Assembly: GCF_900100955.1 (NCBI RefSeq)
Contig: NZ_FNCC01000006.1
Location: 372,001 to 436,000 of the forward strand
Direction of reading: 5' to 3'
Length of the DNA stretch: 64,000 nt
DNA from: Lentzea fradiae
Lineage (GTDB): Bacteria; Actinomycetota; Actinomycetes; Mycobacteriales; Pseudonocardiaceae
The notes below the pieces were generated by a model that was not told the origin of the DNA, made no database searches, and saw only the letters and a program-made list of their open reading frames with translations. How positions within the stretch are numbered: the stretch's first letter is position 1; each line of letters begins with the position of its first letter. Below are positions 10,460 through 19,179 of this stretch, in pieces. Made by a program: the position numbers and the translations under genes.

Positions 10460-13355
10460 CCAGAGCCGACTGCGCGAAGGCGATGCCACGGGGCTGGTGG
10501 CTGCTTCCGGCGGCCGCCACCGCCGCCTCGCCGTACCGGACGGCGGCCTCCCGGTCCCCGCTCGCCAGGTGCGCGAGGGAGAGCTGCGCGAGCAGCCGGT
10601 GCTCACTCCACCAGCGGCGCACCTTCACGAGCTCCAGGCACCGCCGCAGGTGACCGATCGCCGCGGCGGGACGGCCGTCCGCCTGGGCCGAGATCGACAG
10701 CGCCAGGTGCAGCGATATCTGCCCGACGTGGTCGCGCGCCCTCTCCATCGCCGCCAGCACCGCTTGGTCGTCCGGCAGGTTCGTGTAGCCCCTGCACAGG
10801 CTCGCCACCTCGCGCGCCAGTTCTCCCGCGGCGGCGAGGTCGCCCATCTCGTAACGCCAGTAGGCGAACTCGCCGAGGGCGAGCGCCTGCCCCCGCCGGT
10901 CACCGGACTCGCGGTAGGCGTCCAGCGACTTCTCCATGCACGCCAGGCACTCGTCGTCCTGGAAGGTGTCGAAGTGCACGTGCGCGATGTTGTGCAACGT
11001 CACCGCGACTTCGAGGATGTCGCCGTGGTCGGCCACCAGCGCGAGAGCCTCGCGCATGTGCGCGAGAGCCTGCTCGGGCCGCCCCAGCTCGGCGTGGTTG
11101 ATGCCGATGTTGTGCAGCGCGTTGGCCACCCCGGCCGGCGCGTCCACCTGCCGCATCAGCACGAGCCCGCGTTCGAAGTGCTCCATCGACTTGTCGTACT
11201 CGCGCCGCTCCCGCGCCATCATGCCGAGCAGGCCCAGCACCGACGCCTCACCGCCCAGGTCCCCGATCTGCGCCATGAGGCCGACCGCCTCGCGCAGATG
11301 CTCCTCGGCCTTCGGGTCGCCGTCGTCCATGTACGCGGCCCCCAGACCGCGCAACGCCTCCGCACGTGCCTTCAGGTCACCGAGAGCACGCGCGGCGGCC
11401 AGCGCGACGCTCTGCAGCTCGACTCGCTCACGACCGGACCCGTGCAGCAGCAGGTGGTGCGCGAAACGCTGGGGCAGCTGCCACGCGTGCCGGTAGTGGC
11501 CCTCGTACGCGGCGAGGTACACCGCCGCCTTCAGGTTCAGCCGCTCCGCCTCCTGCCACGCGAGCGCCTCGACCGTGGTGGCGAAGACCGGCCGGTCGAC
11601 CGGCTCGTAGGTGACGGCAGAGGGGAACCTCGGCCGCCCCGGGTCGATCCGGCGGGTGGAGTCCTCCGCACCGAGCAGGTAGTGGTCGAGGATCCGGGTG
11701 ATCGCCTCGGTCCTCTCCTCCGGCTCGACCGACGCCTTGGCGTGGTCGGCGAGCAGGTCGTGGAACCGGTAGCGGCCGTTTTCCTTCTGCTGCACCAGAT
11801 GCACGTCCAGCAGCTCGTCCAGCACCCGCTCGGCCTCCGCCCGCGTCGAGCCGATCACCGCGGCGGCCAGGTAAACGTCCCAGTCCTCCCCCGTGTGCAA
11901 CCCCAAGCGCCGGAACAACTTCCGCTGCTCACCCGTCAGCTGCTGATAGGACAACGCGAACGCGCCCGCGACACTCCGCTCCCCAGCCGCCAGCTCGGGC
12001 AGCCGCTGCTCGGTCAACCGACGGATGACGTCCCGCGCCGCCCAAGCGGGCCGTGTGCGCCACCGCGCACCCACAATTCGCACCGCCAGCGGCAGGTACC
12101 CGCACAGCCGCACGATCGCCCGGCGTTCCTCCACACTCCCCTTGTCGCCCACGATGTTCCCGAGCAGACCCAGTGCGTCCTCTTCGGACAGAACGTCCAA
12201 CGACACCGTGTGCGCGACATCAAGGTCGACCAGCCGCCGCCTGCTGGTCACGAGCACCAGCCCGGCACCAGGCAACAAGGGCCGGACCTGGGCGGCGCTG
12301 CCCGCGTTGTCGAGCACCACGAGCGCCTTCCGGTGCGCCATCTCCGCCCGCCACCGAGCAGCCCGCGCGTCCACCCCGTCCGGTATCTCCTGCGCCGGCA
12401 CGCCCAACGCCGTCAACAACTCCAGCAGCGCGTCGGACGGCGTCCGGGGCTCGACACCGGCCGTGTACGAATGCAGGTCCACGAACAGCTGGGCGTCTGG
12501 GAACCGTGCCGCCAACCGGTGCGCCGCACGCACGGCCAACGTCGTCTTGCCGATGCCCGCCATGCCGTCGATGGCCGTGATGGCAACACCTCCGGACGGC
12601 ACGGCCGCCAGGACATCTTCCAGATCTCCGGCTCGCCCGGCGAAGTCGGCGATGTCACCGGGCAGGTCGTTGCGCGCACGCGGCCGGTTGTCGGCGGTCA
12701 ACACCTGCCGATGCGCCAGCTGCAGGTCCTTGCCGGGATCAAGCCCCAGCTCATCCGCGAGCCGCCGCCGAACGTCCTCGTACGCCTGCAACGCCTCCGT
12801 CTGCCGGTCACACCGGTGCAGCGCGACCACGAGCTGCGCCCACATCCGCTCCCTGGTGGGATACCGCCCGGTGAGCGCACGCAGCTCCGCCACCAACTGC
12901 TCGTGCCGCCCGCAACGCAGATCCTCCTCGATCCGCGCCTCCAGCGTCGCGAGGTACTTCTCCGTCAACCCAGGCACGTGGTCGCGTTCCAGCGCGTCGC
13001 ACCCGATGTCCGAGAACGGCCGCCCGCGCCACAACGCCAACGCCTCACGCGGCGGCAGCGTCTCGAACCGATGAACGTCGACCTCCTCAGGCCGGACGTC
13101 CAACAGATACCCACCGGGCTTCGTCAGCACCAGCCCGGGCGCACCGAGGTCCTCCCGCAACCGCCCGACCGCCGTCTGCAACGCGTTTCGCGACCCACCG
13201 GCCAGCTCGACGAGCTCGTCCACCCCGACCACCTGCCCTGGCCGCATCAGCAGGGCCGCGAGCACGATCCGCCGCTTCCCCACCGGAACGAGCACCCGCC
13301 GCCCGCCGACCACCACCTCCAGCGGGCCGAGCAGGCAGAACGACCTCACCCCCAC
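10425..13355 (-). CDS. AfsR-like transcriptional regulator (OmpR-wHTH, BTAD, NB-ARC, TPR)
   Basis: A 976-residue SARP/AfsR-type STAND regulator. Residues 1-90 form an OmpR-like winged helix (NALQTAVGRLREDLG recognition region), about 95-225 the bacterial transcriptional activation domain, then an NTPase module with Walker A GMAGIGKTT near 264-272 and Walker B-like LVVLDN. The C-terminal 400 residues are tetratricopeptide repeats rich in Ala/Leu/Glu helices. Proteins of this design bind direct repeats near -35 boxes and switch on secondary metabolism or cognate clusters. Its ATG overlaps the upstream nitroreductase gene by 10 bp, so the two are likely co-transcribed. Target genes are unknown. 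Confidence 0.88.
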   Translation of the reverse strand: MGVRSFCLLGPLEVVVGGRRVLVPVGKRRIVLAALLMRPGQVVGVDELVELAGGSRNALQTAVGRLREDLGAPGLVLTKPGGYLLDVRPEEVDVHRFETLPPREALALWRGRPFSDIGCDALERDHVPGLTEKYLATLEARIEEDLRCGRHEQLVAELRALTGRYPTRERMWAQLVVALHRCDRQTEALQAYEDVRRRLADELGLDPGKDLQLAHRQVLTADNRPRARNDLPGDIADFAGRAGDLEDVLAAVPSGGVAITAIDGMAGIGKTTLAVRAAHRLAARFPDAQLFVDLHSYTAGVEPRTPSDALLELLTALGVPAQEIPDGVDARAARWRAEMAHRKALVVLDNAGSAAQVRPLLPGAGLVLVTSRRRLVDLDVAHTVSLDVLSEEDALGLLGNIVGDKGSVEERRAIVRLCGYLPLAVRIVGARWRTRPAWAARDVIRRLTEQRLPELAAGERSVAGAFALSYQQLTGEQRKLFRRLGLHTGEDWDVYLAAAVIGSTRAEAERVLDELLDVHLVQQKENGRYRFHDLLADHAKASVEPEERTEAITRILDHYLLGAEDSTRRIDPGRPRFPSAVTYEPVDRPVFATTVEALAWQEAERLNLKAAVYLAAYEGHYRHAWQLPQRFAHHLLLHGSGRERVELQSVALAAARALGDLKARAEALRGLGAAYMDDGDPKAEEHLREAVGLMAQIGDLGGEASVLGLLGMMARERREYDKSMEHFERGLVLMRQVDAPAGVANALHNIGINHAELGRPEQALAHMREALALVADHGDILEVAVTLHNIAHVHFDTFQDDECLACMEKSLDAYRESGDRRGQALALGEFAYWRYEMGDLAAAGELAREVASLCRGYTNLPDDQAVLAAMERARDHVGQISLHLALSISAQADGRPAAAIGHLRRCLELVKVRRWWSEHRLLAQLSLAHLASGDREAAVRYGEAAVAAAGSSHQPRGIAFAQSALARATAPAAPSP

Positions 13356-13933
13356 TGGCCCCAGTGCACAACCTCGTCGAAGGGCCGCCGCTGCCGGGTC
13401 CGAGGCGACGCCCCGTCCGACACCCCCGTCTCAGCGGGATGCCCGATGGCGATCACCCCGATCGGCGAGTAGCTCTCCGGCACCCCGAACTCCGCCCGGA
13501 TCGCAGGCCACTCGTCCCGGCTCGTCCCGAAGAACACGGCCCCCAGCCCCTCGTCCACCGCCGTCTGCAGGATCAGCAACGCGGCCATGCCCGTGTCGAT
13601 GTCCCAGTAGGGCACGGGCCAGTGGTTCTCGTCGCGGTCGGTCCACCCCTTGTCGGCCTGCGCATACCGGTCGAGGTACACGTCCTTGGCCGAGAACGGG
13701 ATGACGAGCACGGGCGCCTTCTTGACGTCCTCGTTGCTCCACCACTCGAACTTCGCGGCGAACCTCTGAACGTCCTCCCCCTGCAACACCAGGAACCCCT
13801 GCCCCTGCGAGAACCCGGCAGACGGCCCGCGCACGGCGTTCCGCATGATCCGCCGCACACTCTCCTCGGCGACCGGCTCGTCCGTGAACTTCCGGACCAT
13901 CCGCCGCCGCCGGACCACGTCCTGAAACTCCAT
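13346..13933 (-). CDS. Nitroreductase-family flavoprotein
   Basis: The 195-residue protein has the FMN-binding nitroreductase fold: an N-terminal RRRRMVRKFTDEPV arginine cluster for the FMN phosphate (residues 9-22), GPSAGFSQGQGF near 36-47, and the DTGMAALLILQTAVDEGLGA helix. The ATG at 13933 is preceded by GGAGGGGGAACG, which decides the start. Family members reduce nitro groups, quinones or flavins. It sits 70 bp downstream of the conservon genes and overlaps the AfsR-like gene, occupying the place where a conservon GTPase would normally be. Whether it belongs functionally to that operon is uncertain. Confidence 0.85.
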   Translation of the reverse strand: MEFQDVVRRRRMVRKFTDEPVAEESVRRIMRNAVRGPSAGFSQGQGFLVLQGEDVQRFAAKFEWWSNEDVKKAPVLVIPFSAKDVYLDRYAQADKGWTDRDENHWPVPYWDIDTGMAALLILQTAVDEGLGAVFFGTSRDEWPAIRAEFGVPESYSPIGVIAIGHPAETGVSDGASPRTRQRRPFDEVVHWGQWG

Positions 13934-14003
13934 CGTTCCCCCTCCAGGCTGTGATCCGACCGTAGCAGCGCACACCGACTCCGCAGGGCGCGCGAAACCG
14001 GCG

Positions 14004-14537
14004 CTAAAGCCGCCTCAGCCCGGCCAGCACCCGCTCCAGCAGCTCCCCGTCCGGCCGCTCGTCCCCGTAAGACGAAGCGGTCCGGTGCACGTCGATCAAC
14101 CCGTTGACCGCCATGTCCCCGAGCAGCACCTTGGTCACCCCCAGCGGCAACCCGCGCAGCGCCGCGATCTCCGCGACGGACCGGGGCGAGTGGCACAGGG
14201 CCAGCACGTCCTGGTGCTCTGGCCGGACCGCCGTGGACGAGCGGTCGTTGACCTGCACGAGCGACTCGATCTCGAGGTTGACCTCGGAGATCGTCCGGCC
14301 GCCGGTCCACGCGTACGCGCGCACGATCGACGAGGACGTCTCGACGGCGGGCTCGATCGACGGCAGCGGTGGCACCGGCTCGAACACCGCCGTGGCGTAC
14401 GGGTCCGGCTGCTCCTGCACCGGGTCGGGGGCGCGCTGGGGCTTCTTCCTGCCGCGCTTGCGGATGCGTTCGCTGTCGAAGCTGAAACCACTGATCAGGT
14501 CACCGAAGTTGACCTTCTCCCCTGGTTCGCCGCTCAT
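14004..14537 (-). CDS. DUF742 protein (conservon C component)
   Basis: The 177-residue protein has a basic, proline-rich N-terminal half and a C-terminal DUF742 winged-helix-like domain (from SIVRAYAWTGGRT near residue 70 to the RRL end), including the CHSPRSVAEIAALRGLPLGV segment. In cvn operons this component works with a sensor kinase, a roadblock protein and a small GTPase. It overlaps the roadblock gene by 4 bp (ATGA). The usual next gene, a Ras-like GTPase, is absent; 70 bp later a nitroreductase starts. Confidence 0.9.
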   Translation of the reverse strand: MSGEPGEKVNFGDLISGFSFDSERIRKRGRKKPQRAPDPVQEQPDPYATAVFEPVPPLPSIEPAVETSSSIVRAYAWTGGRTISEVNLEIESLVQVNDRSSTAVRPEHQDVLALCHSPRSVAEIAALRGLPLGVTKVLLGDMAVNGLIDVHRTASSYGDERPDGELLERVLAGLRRL

Positions 14538-14932
14538 GCCAGCTCGGCCCTCAGCTCCGGTGTGAGCAGCTGGCCCACCTGGCGGACGACCACGGTCATC
14601 TCGTAGGCGACCTGGGCGACGTCGCAGCCCTGTGACGCCAGCACCGCGAGGACGGAGCCGTCGCTGATCGACGACAGCAGCATGACGCCGCGTTCCATCT
14701 GCACGACGGTGCGCACGACGGCCTCGCCGGCGAAGCACTGGGACGCGGACTCGGCGAGCGAGACCACGCCCGCCACGATCGCCGCGAACTGCGTGGCGAC
14801 GTGGGACGAGAGCTTCGACGACGTGATCAGCACCAAGCCGTCGGCCGAGATCACGGTCGCGTGCTCGATGCCGGGCGTGCGTTCGGCGAAGTTGGTGACC
14901 AGCCAGCCGAACTGGTCCACCTGCGTGCTCAT
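14534..14932 (-). CDS. Roadblock/LC7-domain protein (conservon B component)
   Basis: A 132-residue roadblock/LC7 fold protein, normally acting as GTPase-activating or scaffolding partner in the membrane-associated conservon complex. The sequence shows the family's ATVISADGLVLITS strand near residues 25-38 and VVQMERGVMLLSSISDGSVL near 75-95. It is coupled by 4-bp overlaps to the kinase gene upstream and to the DUF742 gene downstream, so the three are made together. With no GTPase in the operon, its partner must be elsewhere in the genome or the complex works differently. Confidence 0.93.
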   Translation of the reverse strand: MSTQVDQFGWLVTNFAERTPGIEHATVISADGLVLITSSKLSSHVATQFAAIVAGVVSLAESASQCFAGEAVVRTVVQMERGVMLLSSISDGSVLAVLASQGCDVAQVAYEMTVVVRQVGQLLTPELRAELA

Positions 14933-16995
14933 CGACTCTCCTGGTGGTCGGGTTGCCCTCGCTGCACCCCGCTCTGGAACGCGTTGAGGAATCCTCGGGC
15001 GGACTCCGGTGTCTGCCGCGCGGTTGCCGGGGGACGCTTCGGTAGTGCTCCAGGCGGCCCCTGGAACCAGGATGCCTGATTTTCGATCGCTTCCCCGCGG
15101 AAAGACTCCCAGGACTCCTCGCGCCGTGGGGCCAGTTCGGCGGGAACCAACACGATCGCGCGAGTTCCCCTGCCCTGCTGAGCGTCCAGACGTACCACGA
15201 TCTGGTGGCGCGCGGCGAGCCTGCCGACGACGAAGAGTCCCATCTCGCGGAAGACCTGCACGTCCGCACCCTCGCCCGCGGCGGCGAGGCGTTCGTTCAC
15301 GACGCCCAGCGCCTCCTGGTCGATGCCGATGCCGTGGTCGACGACGTCGATCTGCACGATGTCGCCCGCCTCGATCTGGGCGCTGATCGACACCTGGGTG
15401 TGCGGTGGCGAGAACGCCGTGGCGTTGTCGAGCAGCTCGGCGAGCAGGCGGACGAGGTCGCTCGCGACGTAGCCGACGACCTCGGCGTTCGGCGCGGTGT
15501 GCACGGTCACCCGCTGGTACTGCTCGATCTCGGCGGCCGCCGCGCGCAGCACGTCGGTCAGCGGGATCGGCTTGTGGAAGCGGCGTGCCACGTCGCCGCC
15601 GGAGAGCACCATGAGGTTCTCGTTGTTGCGGCGCATGCGGGTGGCGAGGTGGTCGAGCTTGAAGAGGTTCGCGAGCTGGTCCGGGTCCTCCTCGTACTTC
15701 TCCAGCTCTTCCATCAGCTTGAGCTGGCGTTCGACGAGGCTTTGGCTGCGGCGCGAGAGGTTCACGAAGATGTTGCGCATGTTGGCGCGCATCCCGGCCT
15801 GTTCGAGGACCGAGCGCACGGCCTGCTGGTGCACCTCGTCGAACGCGCGGGCCACCTGGCCGAGCTCCTCGGTGGTGTGCACCGGCACCGGCTCGATCTG
15901 GGTGCTGCCCCTGCCGGTCTTGACCGTCTCCGGCAGCGTGTGCCAGGCGACGTCCAGGGCGGAGCGGCGCAGCTCGTTCAGCGAGTGCAGCAGGTAGCGG
16001 CCGACGACGAAGCCGACGGACGCGGCCAGGATCAGGCTGGCGAACAGGATGACCGCCGCGGCACCGGCGGCGTCGCTGGTCTCCTCGCGCAGGCGGTTCG
16101 CGGTGTCGCGCAGGTCGGACTGCATGCTGTCGATGACGGTGTCCAGCGCCGTGCCGACCGCACCGGACGCCTTGGTCCACTCCGGTGCCGAGATCGGCAG
16201 CTTGCCCGCTTTGCCCGCGTTCGCGCCGTCCGAGGGCGGGTGCAGCAGCGCCGCGGACAGCATCCTGCGCTGGGCCTCGATGTCCGGGCCGTTGAACTGC
16301 GTCCCGTAGTCGCTGAGCTGCTCGGGGGTCGCGAGCGCCGCGAACTCTCCCGCGATGTAGCCGAGCTTGACGTTCGACTCCAGCAGCGAGCGCACCTCGG
16401 CGGCGACGAGCGCGCCGCGGGTGAGGCCGGTCAGCACGACGGCCTGCTGGTAGTAGACCTGTTCCTGCACGTGCAGGACGTGGTGCAGGCCCATCGCCGT
16501 GCGCAGCAGCGCGGCGTCGCCGAACTCGCTCGCGAGCACCTCGTCGACGTCGAGCATCGAGTCGATCAGCTCGGTGTAGACCTTCACCACGGCGGGCGTG
16601 TCGTCGAACCGCTCGCGCAGCGCGGCCAGGTCGCCGACGCGGGCCTGGACGTCGGCCATGCGGGCGGTGACGACGTCGCTGAGCGCGGTCTTGGCGATCT
16701 GCTCGCGCAGCACCGCGCGGGCCTCGTCGGTGCGGCGGCCCTGGTCGGCCACCGCCTGCCGCTCGGCCTCCTCCGCCATGAGGCGGCGTTCGGCCTGCAC
16801 GCCGCCGATCACCGGGATGAGGGCGGAGCGGACCTTCACCTGCCGCTGCAGGGTCGCGTACGACTCGGCGCGCTCGATCTGCGACTGGATGACCACGACG
16901 CCGGCGCCCACCGCGATGAGGACCGGGACGATCAACACCGCGGCGAGCTTCACCGGCAGGCGCCAGTTGCGCCAGTTCAGGATGGTCTTCAGCAT
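14929..16995 (-). CDS. NIT-domain sensor histidine kinase (conservon A component)
   Basis: The 688-residue kinase has an N-terminal membrane anchor (about residues 14-36), a large extracytoplasmic nitrate/nitrite-sensing-like (NIT) helical domain to about residue 315, a second span, a HAMP linker and a cytoplasmic kinase module with NLSRRSQSLVERQL and the ATPase N-box ELLDNATAFSPP. The ATG at 16995 overlaps the stop codon of the 35-residue gene upstream by one base (TGATG), implying translational coupling. NIT kinases of conservons usually have no dedicated response regulator. Its linkage to an OFA-type transporter suggests the sensed ligand may be a small carboxylate or anion. Confidence 0.92.
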   Translation of the reverse strand: MLKTILNWRNWRLPVKLAAVLIVPVLIAVGAGVVVIQSQIERAESYATLQRQVKVRSALIPVIGGVQAERRLMAEEAERQAVADQGRRTDEARAVLREQIAKTALSDVVTARMADVQARVGDLAALRERFDDTPAVVKVYTELIDSMLDVDEVLASEFGDAALLRTAMGLHHVLHVQEQVYYQQAVVLTGLTRGALVAAEVRSLLESNVKLGYIAGEFAALATPEQLSDYGTQFNGPDIEAQRRMLSAALLHPPSDGANAGKAGKLPISAPEWTKASGAVGTALDTVIDSMQSDLRDTANRLREETSDAAGAAAVILFASLILAASVGFVVGRYLLHSLNELRRSALDVAWHTLPETVKTGRGSTQIEPVPVHTTEELGQVARAFDEVHQQAVRSVLEQAGMRANMRNIFVNLSRRSQSLVERQLKLMEELEKYEEDPDQLANLFKLDHLATRMRRNNENLMVLSGGDVARRFHKPIPLTDVLRAAAAEIEQYQRVTVHTAPNAEVVGYVASDLVRLLAELLDNATAFSPPHTQVSISAQIEAGDIVQIDVVDHGIGIDQEALGVVNERLAAAGEGADVQVFREMGLFVVGRLAARHQIVVRLDAQQGRGTRAIVLVPAELAPRREESWESFRGEAIENQASWFQGPPGALPKRPPATARQTPESARGFLNAFQSGVQRGQPDHQESR

Positions 16996-17102
16996 CAGAC
17001 GAAGAGCTTGGCCGCGTTCAGGAAGAGCCGGTACAGGCCGTAGGCGAGCGGAACGCCCACCCACAGCCACGCACCGATCAGCAACAAGCGCTGGGAGCTC
17101 AC
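16995..17102 (-). CDS. 35-residue MFS-transporter-associated membrane peptide
   Basis: This tiny gene encodes one membrane span: SSQRLLLIGAWLWVGVPLAY is followed by a short cationic tail. It begins with GTG overlapping the stop of the MFS transporter (GTGA) and ends by sharing one base with the kinase ATG, so it is locked between them by translational coupling on both sides. Similar short proteins are annotated beside oxalate/formate-type MFS carriers as small subunits. I infer that it assembles with the transporter; a link between transporter and kinase is possible. Confidence 0.75.
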   Translation of the reverse strand: MSSQRLLLIGAWLWVGVPLAYGLYRLFLNAAKLFV

Positions 17103-18505
17103 TTCTTCACCACGCTTTCCGAGTCCTGGGTGCCGGCCGCGCCCGCTCCGGCGCCGTCCTCGGCCGCGGGTTCGTGGAACCTCGGGTCGACCGGGCGGAT
17201 CAGCTCGTTCGCGACGAACCCGACGACCAGCAGCGAGATCATGATGTAGAACGACGTCGCGTACAAGTCCGGTCCGGTGCGCCCGGCGCTCTTGCCCGCG
17301 TCCGCGATGGCGTTGACGATCAGCGGGCCGAGCACGCCCGCCACCGACCAGGCGGTCAGCAGCCTGCCGTGGATGGCGCCGACCTGGTAGGTGCCGAACA
17401 GGTCGCGCAGGTAGGCGGGGACGGTCGCGAAGCCCGCGCCGTAGAACGACAGGATCACCATCGCGGCCACGACGAACAGCGGCGTGCTGGTCGAGCCGAC
17501 GGTCAGCAGCACCAGGTAGAGCAGGGCGCCGACGCCGAGGTAGACGCGGTAGATGTTCTTGCGGCCCACGACGTCCGAAGTGGACGACCAGACGAACCGG
17601 CCTGCCATGTTGGCGGCGGACAGCAGCGCCACGAACCCGGACGCGGCCGTCACGGTAATCGGTGTCGGCGATCCATCGAAGAAGCCGACCAGCATCGGCG
17701 ATGCCTTCTCCAGGATGCCGATGCCCGCGGTGACGTTGAAGCACAGCACGACCCACAGCAGCCAGAACTGCGGAGTCTTGATGGCGTTGTTCGCGGAGAC
17801 GTTGAACGCGACGGTGGCCTTGGGGCGGTCCTTGAGCAGTGCTTCCTTCTCCGCGGTGAACTCCGGGGAGGGCAGGCGGATCAGCAGCACGCCGAGGCTC
17901 ATGAAGACCGCGTAGACGAGGCCGTGCACCAGGAACGCCTGGCTGATGCCGGTGGTGGTCTCCTCGCCGAACGCCTTGAGCATCGAGATCGACCAGGGCG
18001 ACGCGATCAGCGCGCCGCCGCCGAAGCCCATGATCGCGATGCCGGTGGCCATGCCGGGGCGGTCGGGGAACCACTTGATCAGCGTGGAGACCGGGGAGAT
18101 GTAGCCGATGCCGAGGCCGATGCCGCCGATCAGGCCGTAGCCCACGACGACGACCCAGTACATCCCGGCCCAGACGCCGGCGGCGGAGATCAGCAGGCCG
18201 GAGCAGAAGGCCAGCAGGGACATCAGCATGGCCCAGCGCGGGCCGCGGCGTTCGACGGTCGTGCCGAGCACGGCGGCGGAGAGCCCGAGCATGACGATGC
18301 CGAGCTGGAAGGGCAGCGCGGACTGCGTTCCGGTGATGCCCAGGGACTTTTCCAGGGGCGTCTTGAAGACGCTCCAGGCGTATGCCTGGCCAATGGAGAG
18401 ATGAATCGCCAGTGCCGCGGGCGGAACGAGCCAGCGGTTCCATCCGGGAGGCGCGACCTGCCGTTCGCGCGCTAAGAACCCCACTTTATCCCCAACCGTC
18501 GCCAT
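17099..18505 (-). CDS. OFA-family (oxalate/formate antiporter-like) MFS transporter
   Basis: A 468-residue, 12-span major facilitator carrier. The N-terminus WNRWLVPPAALAIHLSIGQAYAWSVF and the loop WFPDRPGMATGIAIMGFGGGAL (with Arg/Asp of the family loop) are characteristic of the OxlT/OFA branch, which exchanges small mono- or dicarboxylates. The ATG at 18505 is chosen because conservation begins there; the longer reading adds a region with no membrane-protein character. It is the first gene of a coupled operon ending in a conservon. Actual substrate is unknown; oxalate, formate, lactate or pyruvate are candidates. Confidence 0.85.
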   Translation of the reverse strand: MATVGDKVGFLARERQVAPPGWNRWLVPPAALAIHLSIGQAYAWSVFKTPLEKSLGITGTQSALPFQLGIVMLGLSAAVLGTTVERRGPRWAMLMSLLAFCSGLLISAAGVWAGMYWVVVVGYGLIGGIGLGIGYISPVSTLIKWFPDRPGMATGIAIMGFGGGALIASPWSISMLKAFGEETTTGISQAFLVHGLVYAVFMSLGVLLIRLPSPEFTAEKEALLKDRPKATVAFNVSANNAIKTPQFWLLWVVLCFNVTAGIGILEKASPMLVGFFDGSPTPITVTAASGFVALLSAANMAGRFVWSSTSDVVGRKNIYRVYLGVGALLYLVLLTVGSTSTPLFVVAAMVILSFYGAGFATVPAYLRDLFGTYQVGAIHGRLLTAWSVAGVLGPLIVNAIADAGKSAGRTGPDLYATSFYIMISLLVVGFVANELIRPVDPRFHEPAAEDGAGAGAAGTQDSESVVKK

Positions 18506-18704
18506 AAACGCGGACCGAACGATCCTAGGCCAGCAGTACACATGCGACAACGGCCGGAACCTGTCGATCCTCGTTGCACAGCGCGCAACTGCCGGGCGTC
18601 CCCGCAGTACAACACCCGCGACAAACCATTTGAGACGAATGAAGATTGTTCTGGTCACCTCCCGCCGCGGTCCGGTTTCTCCCGTTTTCCGGCCCGCGGA
18701 CGCG

Positions 18705-18732
18705 TTGACTGCGCACGGTCGCCCGCTAGAGT
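18705..18732 (+). promoter_or_regulatory. Promoter of the DUF485-symporter operon
   Basis: TTGACT at 18705-18710 and TAGAGT at 18727-18732, separated by 16 bp, form a good housekeeping-type promoter 28 bp upstream of the ATG at 18760. An AGGGG ribosome site lies between. The remaining divergent region toward the MFS gene shows no other clear element. Confidence 0.55.
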
Positions 18733-18759
18733 GTTGCCGCACACGAGGGGTAGGGGCAC

Positions 18760-19176
18760 ATGACCAAGGCGATCCGGTCGCCTGGCGAAACGCTGCAGGA
18801 GTACCGGGAAATCCGGGGTTTCGCGTCGTTCGACGACCCCGCGACTTTGTCGTACGTCGATTCGAACGGCAAACCGAACTACGAGGCCATTCGGCAGACG
18901 GACGAATTCAGGGCGCTCCGGCGGCGGCTGACCACGTTCATCTTCCCGATGACCGCCCTATTCCTGACGTCCTACCTGACCTTCGTGCTGCTGTCGGCCT
19001 ACGCGAAAGACTTCGTCAGCACCAAGGTGATCGGCGTGGTCAACCTCGGCATCCTGCTGGGCCTGGGCCAGTTCGTGACTTCGATCATCATCACGCTCGG
19101 TTATTCCCGTTACGCAAAGCGACGACTGGACCCGCAGCGGAAATTGCTCGCCGAGAAGACGGGCGTCGAGGAGTAA
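18760..19176 (+). CDS. DUF485 membrane protein, symporter partner
   Basis: The 138-residue protein has a hydrophilic N-terminus (about 60 residues) and two membrane spans (about 62-84 and 93-115) separated by a short loop, the DUF485 layout. In bacteria such proteins are encoded immediately before acetate/monocarboxylate permeases of the sodium:solute symporter family and are thought to be accessory subunits (YjcH in Escherichia coli). Here the symporter gene begins 3 bp after its stop codon, which supports that role. Confidence 0.9.
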   Translation: MTKAIRSPGETLQEYREIRGFASFDDPATLSYVDSNGKPNYEAIRQTDEFRALRRRLTTFIFPMTALFLTSYLTFVLLSAYAKDFVSTKVIGVVNLGILLGLGQFVTSIIITLGYSRYAKRRLDPQRKLLAEKTGVEE

Positions 19177-19179
19177 GGC

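Noticed and set aside
10179-13472. A 1097-codon open frame on the plus strand
   Set aside because: It is a shadow of the AfsR-like gene on the other strand: Arg/Pro/His-rich, no domain, no ribosome site.
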